In this document: one piece after another, positions 32,787 to 40,811 of the stretch
How the letters are laid out: every line of letters starts with the position of its first letter
Numbering within the stretch: the stretch's first letter is position 1
Assembly (NCBI GenBank): GCA_002503545.1
Contig: DARY01000004.1
Span: 1 to 45,710, forward strand
DNA from: Candidatus Methanomethylophilus sp. UBA78
Lineage (GTDB): Archaea; Thermoplasmatota; Thermoplasmata; Methanomassiliicoccales; Methanomethylophilaceae
Direction: 5' to 3'
DNA length: 45,710 nucleotides
Notes under the pieces: model-generated
What the model saw: only the letters and a program-made list of their open reading frames with translations
Told to the model about the DNA's origin: nothing
Database searches by the model: none
Made by a program: the position numbers and the translations under genes

Positions 32787-32856
32787 CTGTAAGGGGGAAA
32801 AAATCATCTTTCATCCATGGAACAATATAAAATGTAAAAAAAATCCTCCACCTTTC

Positions 32857-33420
32857 ATGTCCGACCTGACAAAACAAGCGATAGTTGCATCATTCAAGAA
32901 GATGCTGGAGACGAAAGAATTCGATCAGATAACGATATCCGACGTCACCAACGAATGCGGTCTTTCGAGGCAGACCTTCTACTACCATTTCCACGACCTG
33001 TTCGACATGATAAAGTGGATCTACAACTCCGAGACGATAAACGGCACCGCAAACGGGTTCACCTACGAATCCTGGCAGGCGGACATAAAGAGTCTGTTCG
33101 AATACTCCCTGAACAACAAATCGCTAGTGATGGGTACGCTGAAATCGAAATACAGGAACGACCTCATCGGATACTACAAGGACATAAGCAACAGGAAGAT
33201 AGCCGAGATGGTCAACACGAGGGCCGGAAACAGCATCTCCGAAAAGGACAGAAAGTTCATATCGAGCGTATACGCATATGCATTCGTCGGTATAGCGGTC
33301 GACTGGATATCGGATGGGATGGAGGAATCCGCCGACGAGATGGTGGACCGCGTTTACAAGATAATAATGTCCAATTTCGACAGGACCATTGCGGCTTTCA
33401 GACAGCCCCGCCCTGCCTGA
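32857..33420 (+). CDS. TetR-family transcriptional regulator (DhaS-like)
   Basis: This 187-residue regulator has an N-terminal helix-turn-helix (MLETKEFDQITISDVTNECG, then LSRQTFYYHFHDLFDMIKWI), the classic TetR recognition helix with YYHF. The C-terminal domain resembles the DhaS/TetR_C_8 type, with aromatic residues in FVGIAVDWISDGM. The ATG at 32857 is chosen for the promoter at 32823-32833 and because the upstream 27 codons are low-complexity, non-family sequence. The base composition here is more AT-rich than in its neighbours, which could point to recent transfer. Its target may be itself or the phospholipase D-type gene downstream. Confidence 0.85.
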   Translation: MSDLTKQAIVASFKKMLETKEFDQITISDVTNECGLSRQTFYYHFHDLFDMIKWIYNSETINGTANGFTYESWQADIKSLFEYSLNNKSLVMGTLKSKYRNDLIGYYKDISNRKIAEMVNTRAGNSISEKDRKFISSVYAYAFVGIAVDWISDGMEESADEMVDRVYKIIMSNFDRTIAAFRQPRPA

Positions 33421-33470
33421 GGCGCGGGCACCGGCCGCGGCGGCCCTGTTGCGGAGAGGTATCGATACAG

Positions 33471-34895
33471 ATTGATTATGTCCTCAGGGGCCACACGTGG
33501 AATCTGCTCTATCTAGTGTTCCTAGTCGTGGACATCTACATCGTGACCAATCTGCTGGTCAGGAAACGCTCCGACTTCCGCAGGCAGCTGGGATGGCTCA
33601 TAGTGATGGCGGCCAACCCCATAATCGGGTTCGGAGCCTACATCATGGTGGGTAAGCCGATATTCTCCAGGAGCTTCACCCGCTACAAGGACGAGGGCAT
33701 GGACCTCATAGAAAGGAAGATGGCCGAGGACCCGGCGTCCAGGAAGAGGCTGTCCGTCGCACGCGCCCTGAGCGCATCCGGCGCCCTGGCCTACTCGGAG
33801 GACAGCTCCGTCACCTACATCGGAAGGGGGACCCAGTACTTCGACGAACTGTACACCGACCTCCGGAAGGCCGAGCTGTCCATATGCGTGGAATGCTACA
33901 TAATACGGCGGGACGGAACCTCCCGGGAGTTCATGAACATCCTCAGCGAGAGGGCCCGGAACGGCGTGGAGGTACGGATCATCTTCGACGACTACGGCTA
34001 CGACGGCAGGAGCATGCGCTACATCAAGGGCCTGAGGGAGGCGGGCTGCGAATGCGTCTTCTTCCATAACATGAACAGACTCATGTTCAGCCCGCTGAAG
34101 AACTGCAGGAACCACAGGAAGACGGTCGTGATAGACGGCCGCATCGCCTACCAGGGCGGTTTCAACATAGGGGACGAGTACGTCGGCGAGGGACCTCTGG
34201 GGGAATGGCGGGACGCCGCCGTGAGGATAGTGGGGCCCCAGGCGCAGCAGCTGGGCAGGATGTTCGTCGAGGATTGGCGGTACACGGCCCGGGAGGACAT
34301 CTCCGGCAGGAGCACCATCTTCCCCCGTGTGGAACCTGCGGGCGGCGTCCCCATGCAGGTCGTACCGGGAAACCCCGTGATACAGGACCTGAACCCCCTG
34401 ATGTGCCAGTTCATGTCCGTGATAGAGTGCTCGGAGGAGTCCATCTGCATAGAGACCCCCTATTTCATACCGCCCAGACCGATATTCGAGGCCCTCATTA
34501 TGAGGGCGCGCTCGGGGACCGACGTGCGGATCATCATCCCCTACGAGTCGGACCATCCGTGCGTCTACTGGAGCAACCGCCACTACGCGAACATAATGAT
34601 GGAGGCGGGGGCCAGGGTCTACGAGTACCGCAAGGGGTTCATACACACCAAGATGATAATCGGGGACGGACGCTACTGCTCGGTCGGTTCGGCCAACTTC
34701 GACGAGAGGAGCGTCCACATAAACCTCGAGTGCAACGTCATGATGTACTCGGAGGAGATGGGGGAGAAGCTCACGGACGAGTTCATGAGGGACCTGGGCG
34801 AGAGCACCGAGTACACGCGGGAGATGTACGGATCGAGGACCGCCGGACAGCGTCTCAGGACGTTCCTCTCGCTGATCCCCTACGACCAGCTCTGA
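33471..34895 (+). CDS. cls: Cardiolipin synthase-like phospholipase D protein
   Basis: This membrane protein joins or exchanges phospholipid head groups, in archaea probably on archaetidyl lipids. Two N-terminal helices (LLYLVFLVVDIYIVTNLLV and LGWLIVMAANPIIGFGAYIM) are followed by two PLD HKD motifs: NHRKTVVIDGRIAYQGGFNI and IHTKMIIGDGRYCSVGSANF. From ATT at 33471 the product would be about 474 residues, near the bacterial Cls length. The start is a problem: no ATG, GTG or TTG lies in frame between the end of tetR and the GTG at 33516, inside the first helix. GGAGAGGT (33453-33460) would serve ATA 33465 or ATT 33471. The ATG at 33478 is in another frame. Confidence 0.82.
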   Translation: MDYVLRGHTWNLLYLVFLVVDIYIVTNLLVRKRSDFRRQLGWLIVMAANPIIGFGAYIMVGKPIFSRSFTRYKDEGMDLIERKMAEDPASRKRLSVARALSASGALAYSEDSSVTYIGRGTQYFDELYTDLRKAELSICVECYIIRRDGTSREFMNILSERARNGVEVRIIFDDYGYDGRSMRYIKGLREAGCECVFFHNMNRLMFSPLKNCRNHRKTVVIDGRIAYQGGFNIGDEYVGEGPLGEWRDAAVRIVGPQAQQLGRMFVEDWRYTAREDISGRSTIFPRVEPAGGVPMQVVPGNPVIQDLNPLMCQFMSVIECSEESICIETPYFIPPRPIFEALIMRARSGTDVRIIIPYESDHPCVYWSNRHYANIMMEAGARVYEYRKGFIHTKMIIGDGRYCSVGSANFDERSVHINLECNVMMYSEEMGEKLTDEFMRDLGESTEYTREMYGSRTAGQRLRTFLSLIPYDQL

Positions 34896-34906
34896 TTCCT
34901 GGGTAA

Positions 34907-34914
34907 CTTTTAAT
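34907..34914 (+). promoter_or_regulatory. TATA-like promoter of the LUD gene
   Basis: CTTTTAAT is centred about 27 nt before the ATG at 34938, predicting a leaderless transcript. Confidence 0.5.
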
Positions 34915-34937
34915 CCGCGGAAACCGATTCCCTGGAC

Positions 34938-35597
34938 ATGTTAGGACGGGCAGACGTCGAGAAGATCAAGAAGAAGAGATACGAGGCCCTGGCCCCCATA
35001 CTCCTGAAGAACCTGGAGGAGAGGCAGTACGAGGCTTATTACGTAGACAACGGCGAGGAGGCCGTCAAGAAGGTCCTTTCGCTCATCCCGCCCAAATCCT
35101 CGGTGTCGTGGGGAGGATCCGCCACCATCGAGGAGATAGGGCTGCTCGAGAAGGTGAAATCGGGCCCGTACAAGGTCCTGGACCGCGCCGAGGCGTCGAC
35201 ACCCGAGGAGAGGGAGGACGTTCTCAGACGCGCCCTGTCGGTGGACTACTACCTGACGAGTTTCAACGGCATGAGCATGGACGGCGTGGTCTTCAACATA
35301 GACGGCAGCGGCAACCGCGTGGCCGCCATCACCTTCGGACCCAGGAACGTCATAGCCGTGGTCGGCATGAACAAAGTGTGCAGGGACAGGGAACAGGCGC
35401 TGGCGAGGGCCGAGGAGATCGCCGCCCAGATGAACGCGGCCCGTTTCGGGATGGAGAACACCCTCTACACGGAGAACGACGTGACGGATGACTGCAGATC
35501 CCCGAAATCCATCTGCAACTTCATCGAGCAGATACTGTTCTGCGGGAAACCGGGTAGGATAAAGGTCGTACTCGTCGGCGAGGACCTTGGTTTCTGA
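34938..35597 (+). CDS. LUD-domain (LutC/DUF162-like) protein
   Basis: This 219-residue LUD-domain protein is related to the LutC/YkgG subunit of L-lactate utilisation systems. It has the family pattern SVSWGGSATIEEIGLLEKV (54-72), then YYLTSFNGMSMDGVVFNIDG and the Rossmann-like segment NVIAVVGMNKVCRDREQALA. Stand-alone archaeal LUD proteins have no assigned substrate, and no lutA/lutB lies nearby. Its last 77 nt overlap, in antisense, the end of the PHP gene. Confidence 0.83.
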   Translation: MLGRADVEKIKKKRYEALAPILLKNLEERQYEAYYVDNGEEAVKKVLSLIPPKSSVSWGGSATIEEIGLLEKVKSGPYKVLDRAEASTPEEREDVLRRALSVDYYLTSFNGMSMDGVVFNIDGSGNRVAAITFGPRNVIAVVGMNKVCRDREQALARAEEIAAQMNAARFGMENTLYTENDVTDDCRSPKSICNFIEQILFCGKPGRIKVVLVGEDLGF

Positions 35598-36471
35598 AGC
35601 GGCCGATGAACTTGGAACCCGAACGTCTCATGGAGTTCACCCCGTACTTCGTCTGCACATAGAAGGCGGAGGGGGCGTGCTCCATGAAACGGATGAAAGA
35701 TTCGGAGCCCATCTTCGCCTTCTTGAACGCCGTCTTCTCCTGACCTATCACGAGGCTGCGCCCCGCCTTTATGCCGTCCAGGAAATCCTCGCGGGTGTAC
35801 GCCCTCACCGCGGTGACGACGTTGCCCACCTCCTCCAGCATGTGGCCGTCGGTGCCCCCCGTGTAACTCAGGCCGTATCTCTCGGCGGCCGCCAGCGACC
35901 TGAGGTTGCTGGAATGCGTCATACCGCTGCAGATGACCTCGTACGCATCTAGCATGCCGACCACGTCCTCGCCGAGGTACCCCTTCTCGATGCACACCTC
36001 GACCCCCTTGTTGGTTCCGAAGTAGCCCATGGGGTGCGCGGCCGAGACCAGGCACTGCAGGTCCTCCTGTTCGATTATAGAAAGGAGCTTCTCGGTGGGC
36101 ATATCTCTGAGAGCTAGCCACGGACAGCTCTGTATCTTGTCCCTGATGTGCTTCCTCCAGAAGAGGGACAGGTCCTTCGCCTCGTAGAAGTAGATGAGGA
36201 TGTGCGGGCCGTCGGAGGTGCTGACCTCGATCCCCGGCACGACGAAGACATCCTTCCTGTCGGCCACCCTCATGGCCGAGGCGATGAGGTTGTGGTCCGT
36301 TATGGCGACACCCGTCCCGCGCATCCTGGCCAGGGCGACGGCGTCGTTCGCATCGGTGAATGAGTCCGAGCAGTTGGTGTGGAAGTGCATGTCGGCGAAC
36401 AGGTAGCCCATCTCGGACAGGGCGCTGTAATCCGGAGGGGCGAACAGGACCCTGTCGTCCTGCTGGCTCAT
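35521..36471 (-). CDS. PHP-domain metal-dependent phosphoesterase
   Basis: This 316-residue PHP protein is likely a hydrolase of phosphoesters such as nucleotides or sugar phosphates. Metal ligands appear in DMHFHTNCSD (27-36), ITDHNL, GIEVSTSDGPHI, SAAHPM and GGTDGHM, the standard PHP order. The C-terminal 25 residues are Arg-rich and are encoded opposite the LUD gene. Its start overlaps the stop of the deaminase gene by 4 nt (ATGA), so the two are co-transcribed. The specific substrate is unknown. Confidence 0.83.
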   Translation of the reverse strand: MSQQDDRVLFAPPDYSALSEMGYLFADMHFHTNCSDSFTDANDAVALARMRGTGVAITDHNLIASAMRVADRKDVFVVPGIEVSTSDGPHILIYFYEAKDLSLFWRKHIRDKIQSCPWLALRDMPTEKLLSIIEQEDLQCLVSAAHPMGYFGTNKGVEVCIEKGYLGEDVVGMLDAYEVICSGMTHSSNLRSLAAAERYGLSYTGGTDGHMLEEVGNVVTAVRAYTREDFLDGIKAGRSLVIGQEKTAFKKAKMGSESFIRFMEHAPSAFYVQTKYGVNSMRRSGSKFIGRFRNQGPRRRVRPLSYPVSRRTVSAR

Positions 36472-37757
36472 CTCAGGCACAGTGTCTTCCATATCTCCTC
36501 CGACTCGTCCGCCAGGGCGGCGACGTCCATGGTGGTGCACGACCTGTCGCGCACGACCACGTCCCCCTGGCACATCACGGTCTTGACGTTCGCCTGGGAC
36601 ATCGAGTAGACGAGGTTGGCGACGATGTTCTCGGGAAGGAGGGGCCTCAGGTTGGCCATCTTCCCGTCCAGGACGACCACGTCGGCGTACTTGCCGGGTT
36701 CGAGGGACCCGAGGGAGTCCTGCATGCCCACGGCCTTCGCACCGTTCACCGTCACGATGTCGAGTAGGGTCTGCGCCGGGGTGACCGTGGGGTCCCACCT
36801 GCTGGATTTCTGCAGAAGACCCAGCGTCTTCATTTCCGCTATCATGTCGAGACTGTTGTTGGTCGTGCTGCCGTCGGTTCCTAGGGAGACGTTGACGCCG
36901 TACTTCTCGAACTCGGGGACGGGTGCGACGCCTCCGGTGGCCAGTTTCATGTTGGAGACGGGGCAGGAGGAGACCGACATGCCGGCCTCGCCCATCAGAC
37001 GGACCTCGTTGAGCGTGAGCCATGCGGAATGGGCCGCCACCACCCGGGGGCCGAAGACGCCGAGACCCGACAGCCATTCGGCCGGTCTCATCCCCGTGGC
37101 CCTCTTGTGGTCGTTCACCTCCCCGCGCGTCTCCGAGAGATGCAGGTTGACGGGCGCCCCGACCTCGTCGGAGAAGGCCTTGGCCTCGACGCAGGTCTCC
37201 TCGTTGCACACGTAGACCCCCTGCAGACCCACGCCCGGGATGATCTTCCTCTCCCCCTTGAACTTCCGGTGGAAACGCTTGCAGTTGTCCAGGGGCTTCC
37301 CCTTCTGGGTGGTCTTGTCCTCGTCGAGGCAGCACCAGCAGCAGATCCCCCTCAGGCCGGCCTCCTTGGTGGCCTCGGCGATCACATCCTCCGAGTAGTA
37401 GAGGTCCATGAAGGTCGTGGTGCCGGACATCATCATCTCGGCGCATCCGAGCTTCGTCCCGACGGCGAGGTCGCGGTCGGTGCGGTCCGCATCGATCTTG
37501 AACACCTTGTTCAGGAAATCCGGGAACAGGAGGTCGTCCACCACTCCTTTCATGACCGACATGGCCACGTGGGTATGCGTGTTGATGAGTCCGGGGATCA
37601 GCACGTCCCCTCTGCAGTCGATCTCCTCGTCGGCGGTCCCGTTGTATCTGGGACCCACGGAAAGTATCCTCTCGCCGTCCACGACCAGGTCCCCTCTGAG
37701 AACCTCCCTCTTCGCATTCTGCGTGACTATCCACGCATCCCGGAATGCCGTTATCAT
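36468..37757 (-). CDS. 5'-deoxyadenosine / S-adenosylhomocysteine deaminase (MtaD/DadD family)
   Basis: This 429-residue amidohydrolase removes the amino group of adenosine-type by-products of SAM chemistry (SAH, MTA, 5'-deoxyadenosine). Metal and active-site motifs are NTHTHVAM (about 66-73), HLSETRGE, AAHSAWLT and SLGTDGSTTNN, with the C-terminal beta-sandwich GSLEPGKYADVVVLDGKMAN. Archaeal members recycle radical-SAM products. Exact preference cannot be read here. The frame is open upstream, but the ATG at 37757 begins the typical MITAFRDAWIVT. Confidence 0.88.
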   Translation of the reverse strand: MITAFRDAWIVTQNAKREVLRGDLVVDGERILSVGPRYNGTADEEIDCRGDVLIPGLINTHTHVAMSVMKGVVDDLLFPDFLNKVFKIDADRTDRDLAVGTKLGCAEMMMSGTTTFMDLYYSEDVIAEATKEAGLRGICCWCCLDEDKTTQKGKPLDNCKRFHRKFKGERKIIPGVGLQGVYVCNEETCVEAKAFSDEVGAPVNLHLSETRGEVNDHKRATGMRPAEWLSGLGVFGPRVVAAHSAWLTLNEVRLMGEAGMSVSSCPVSNMKLATGGVAPVPEFEKYGVNVSLGTDGSTTNNSLDMIAEMKTLGLLQKSSRWDPTVTPAQTLLDIVTVNGAKAVGMQDSLGSLEPGKYADVVVLDGKMANLRPLLPENIVANLVYSMSQANVKTVMCQGDVVVRDRSCTTMDVAALADESEEIWKTLCLR

Positions 37758-37863
37758 GATGGTATGAAAGTGCGGACATTGTAAGAACGTTTGGATTATG
37801 CGGTCCCGTCCTTGGGTCCCGGTACTGAAATATTGTCGGTACGTCACATGGATATAGTCCGAG

Positions 37864-38703
37864 ATGCATCGCAGAACGAAACCTATGACGTTCCGTATAA
37901 CGTTCCTCGGCACGGGAGGCGGCAGGCACACGTCCATGTTCCAGACACGCTGCACCGGAGGTATGCTCATAGAGCACGGGGACCCCGTCAAACGCATGCA
38001 CGTGGATCCCGGACCCGGTGCGCTGACGCAGATGATGAGGATACGCTACGACGTGGGCTCGACCGATTCCGTTGTCATATCCCATGCCCACCCGGACCAT
38101 TACTCCGACGGACCCTGCGTCGTGGAGGGGATGACGCACGGGGGATGGCTGAAGAGGGGGCACCTCTACGGGAGCCCCACCGTCATAGAGGGGGCCGGAG
38201 GACTCGGACCCTGTCTCTCCCCGTACCATCTGGGTCTTCCCATCTCCAGCACGACCTTCCGTCCGGGGGACGTCCTGTACATCGACGGACAGAAGACGGA
38301 GATATGCCGTGCCATCCACAGCGATCCCACGAACGTGGGCTTCCGCTTCGACACCCCGCACGGGGTCGTCTCCTACGTGAGCGACACCGATTACGACGAG
38401 AGCATAGGGGAGCAGTACATCGGCAGCAGGGTGCTCATACTGCCGGTCACGACGCCGCACAACAACAGGATAAAGTACCACATGTGCACGGACACCGCCA
38501 TCGAGATGGTGGACCTGGTGAAACCCGAGCTGTGCATATTCATCCATCTGGGTATCGTCATGATCGAGGAGGACCCGGATGCGCAGGCCGAGATGTGCCA
38601 GGATGCGACCGGCGTGCGCACGGTGGCCGGAAGGGACCTCATGGTCCTCGACGTCGGCGAACAACTGGCACTGTCCGAGGCGAAGACCTACGAGGGCGAG
38701 TAG
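37864..38703 (+). CDS. Metallo-beta-lactamase-fold hydrolase
   Basis: This 279-residue MBL-fold protein begins ITFLGTGGGRHTSMFQTR, as in RNase Z- and PhnP-like enzymes. The zinc motif is HAHPDHYSD (about 75-83). Later metal positions are likely in AIHSD (His), VSDTDYDES (Asp) and FIHLG (His). Nuclease, phosphodiesterase or other hydrolase activity is possible; the sequence does not decide it. MTFRITFLG at 37885 is an alternative start. The stop is TAG. It diverges from the deaminase gene across 106 nt, and no clear operator was seen there. Confidence 0.83.
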   Translation: MHRRTKPMTFRITFLGTGGGRHTSMFQTRCTGGMLIEHGDPVKRMHVDPGPGALTQMMRIRYDVGSTDSVVISHAHPDHYSDGPCVVEGMTHGGWLKRGHLYGSPTVIEGAGGLGPCLSPYHLGLPISSTTFRPGDVLYIDGQKTEICRAIHSDPTNVGFRFDTPHGVVSYVSDTDYDESIGEQYIGSRVLILPVTTPHNNRIKYHMCTDTAIEMVDLVKPELCIFIHLGIVMIEEDPDAQAEMCQDATGVRTVAGRDLMVLDVGEQLALSEAKTYEGE

Positions 38704-38759
38704 ATCCCCGCATGGGCACCGCGTCTCCCGGAACAAGGGAAACCCCTGTAAAAGGGAAA

Positions 38760-38767
38760 TTTTTAAA
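38760..38767 (+). promoter_or_regulatory. TATA-like promoter of cca
   Basis: TTTTTAAA is centred about 28 nt before the ATG at 38792. It supports that start although the frame is open upstream. Confidence 0.55.
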
Positions 38768-38791
38768 GTGCCGATATTCATCAGCGGATAT

Positions 38792-40120
38792 ATGACCGTC
38801 GAGGACGAGGTGCTCGCCAGGATAAGACCCACCGAGGAGGAGAGACTCCGCATAAAACACGCCGCGGACGAGCTCCACGAAAAGGCCAGCGAATACATCG
38901 CCAGAGAGGGGATCGATGCGGAGATCCGCTTCGTGGGGTCGTACTCCAAGGACACCTACCTCTCGGACCCCGACATAGACCTCTTCGTCCTATTCCCCCC
39001 TTCGCTGCCGCGCCCCGAGCTCGAGAGGATCGGTCTGAAGATGGGCGACGACATCCTGCACGGCGTACGCATGTTCTCGGAGCACCCGTACACCCGCGGA
39101 CAGTACGACGGGGTCGACGTGGACCTGGTCCCCAGCTACCACATAGACAACACCGACAAGATCCAGTCGGCCGTGGACAGGACCCCTTTCCACACCAGGT
39201 ACATACTGGAGAACATGAGCTTCGAACAGAGGGACCAGGTCAGGCTCCTCAAGAAGTTCATGAAGGGCATAGGGACCTACGGCGCGGAACCGAACACCCG
39301 CGGATTCTCCGGCTACCTGTGCGAGCTCCTCGTCATAAAATACGGGACGTTCGACGGCGTCCTGGAGGCCGCCGCCTCCGAGTGGAGGGAGGGCACCGCC
39401 ATCGAGATAAAGGAGAGGGGCCCCCCGATGATAGGTCCCCTCATAGTGTACGACCCCGTCGACAGGAAACGCAACGTCGCCTCGGCCGTCCACCTGGACA
39501 CGCTGGCACTGTTCATATCCGCGGCCAAGGACTACCTGGCCGGACCTTCGGTCAACTTCTTCTTCCCCAAGAAGAGGACCCCCCTGACCAGGGAGGGGAT
39601 CGAGGAGAAGGCCTCCATCCACGGTTCCAGGATCCTCACCATATCGTTCAAGAGACCCGACTCGATCGAGGACAACCTCTACTCCCAGCTGTGGAAGACC
39701 CAGTACGCCCTCATCAAGAAACTGGATGATTTCGACTTCAACGTCCTCAGGGCCGTCCACTCGATGGACGAGGACCGCCTCACCATAGCCTTCGAACTGG
39801 ACCGCGACGTCCTGTCCAAGACCTGCAAGCACGTCGGCCCCCCGGTTTTCGTGAGGACCGCCGACTCCTTCCTCAGGAAATGGAAGAACAACGAGTACGG
39901 GGCCCCGTTCATAGAGGACGGTTCCTGGTGCGTCATAGTCGAGAGGATGTACTTCTCAGCGGTGGAGATGCTGGAAGAGGAGGCTTCGCTCGCCGGCATA
40001 GGACGCGAGATAGACCCCGCCTCCATGAAGATCCGCGGCCACGAGGCTTCCATAAACGAAGTGGAACCCCTGCTGCTGACCGAACTCATGGACCCGATGC
40101 TCAGTTGGAAAGTGTCCTGA
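38792..40120 (+). CDS. cca: CCA-adding tRNA nucleotidyltransferase (archaeal class I)
   Basis: Adds or repairs the 3' CCA of tRNAs without a template. The 442-residue protein has the class I nucleotidyltransferase motif FVGSYSKDTYLSDPDIDLFV, with catalytic DxD (D57, D59), and a third carboxylate in GVDVDLVPSY. TRGFSGYLCELLVIKYG begins the central domain, and a C-terminal tail domain follows. The length matches archaeal enzymes. The tRNA-Tyr in this window already encodes CCA, so repair is its role for that tRNA at least. Confidence 0.95.
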   Translation: MTVEDEVLARIRPTEEERLRIKHAADELHEKASEYIAREGIDAEIRFVGSYSKDTYLSDPDIDLFVLFPPSLPRPELERIGLKMGDDILHGVRMFSEHPYTRGQYDGVDVDLVPSYHIDNTDKIQSAVDRTPFHTRYILENMSFEQRDQVRLLKKFMKGIGTYGAEPNTRGFSGYLCELLVIKYGTFDGVLEAAASEWREGTAIEIKERGPPMIGPLIVYDPVDRKRNVASAVHLDTLALFISAAKDYLAGPSVNFFFPKKRTPLTREGIEEKASIHGSRILTISFKRPDSIEDNLYSQLWKTQYALIKKLDDFDFNVLRAVHSMDEDRLTIAFELDRDVLSKTCKHVGPPVFVRTADSFLRKWKNNEYGAPFIEDGSWCVIVERMYFSAVEMLEEEASLAGIGREIDPASMKIRGHEASINEVEPLLLTELMDPMLSWKVS

Positions 40121-40205
40121 GTCCTTCTCCGGCATCTTGCGGAAGACGGCACGGGCCGGCAAAACGCCCTGCCGCCGCTCCTTCAGCCGACCGTTTCTCC
40201 GGACG

Positions 40206-40583
40206 TCACGGGACGAGGAAGGGCTGGTTGATGAAGACGATGCACATACCCAGGGCCATGACCAGGAATATGAAGTAGTCCCCGATCATCGTCTTGGACT
40301 CCAGGAGGTCGGCCCTTATCCCCGCTGCCACGTAGAGCTTCTTCATCGTGGCGACGGCGGCGAACACCATCAGGGTGTCGAGGAGCCAGTTGATGGGGTC
40401 TCCGAGAACGTTGCATATGACTGCGGCGAGAATACCGACCGCTATCGCATACACTATGGTTATGAAAAGGACCTTGGTCCCATACAGGTCCTTGAGGATG
40501 AACTCCTTCTCGTCGAAGTTCGAAGGAGTGAACTCGTACTCCTCTACGGGCTTCTCTTTTATAAGGCGCCTCTTCTTTGCCAT
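40206..40583 (-). CDS. Small membrane protein of unknown function
   Basis: I do not recognise this family. The 125-residue protein has a basic and acidic N-terminus (MAKKRRLIKEKPVEEYEF) and then three hydrophobic segments: VLFITIVYAIAVGILAAVIC, WLLDTLMVFAAVATM and YFIFLVMALGMCIVFI. It looks like an intact gene: a TATA-like TTTATAAAG (40615-40607 on the minus strand) lies 28 nt before the ATG, and codon use matches the neighbours. It is convergent with cca. Confidence 0.72.
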   Translation of the reverse strand: MAKKRRLIKEKPVEEYEFTPSNFDEKEFILKDLYGTKVLFITIVYAIAVGILAAVICNVLGDPINWLLDTLMVFAAVATMKKLYVAAGIRADLLESKTMIGDYFIFLVMALGMCIVFINQPFLVP

Positions 40584-40700
40584 GGTACTTCCCGATTCTA
40601 TAATTCCTTTATAAACTTATAGGGTGAAACGGCACCGTGCGGCCGGGCGGGCCCCGGTCCCTCCCGGACGGGATGAGGCGGGGTTTAAAAGCAATAACAT

Positions 40701-40717
40701 TAACAAATTATTTGTTA
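40701..40717. promoter_or_regulatory. Perfect palindrome upstream of radA
   Basis: TAACAAAT and ATTTGTTA are perfect inverted repeats around one T. AATAAC (40693-40698) and GTTATT (40714-40719) add a second, overlapping symmetry. It lies in an AT-rich intergenic region about 70 nt before the radA TATA element and 90 nt from the divergent membrane-protein start, where a DNA-binding regulator could act on either gene. Confidence 0.5.
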
Positions 40718-40784
40718 TTCATATACGCCTACGATATAGCCAGATTAGTCACATCCGTCAGAATCGGTCACCCCTTAGTTTCGC

Positions 40785-40791
40785 TTAAATA
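40785..40791 (+). promoter_or_regulatory. TATA-like promoter of radA
   Basis: TTAAATA is centred about 24 nt before the ATG at 40812. It therefore favours that start over an ATG at 40791 that lies inside the element. Confidence 0.5.
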
Positions 40792-40811
40792 TGCAGTCTG
40801 CGTGGAGAATC

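Noticed and set aside
40121..40205. Terminator between cca and the small membrane protein
   Set aside because: GC-rich short repeats are present but no stable stem with a T-run on either strand.
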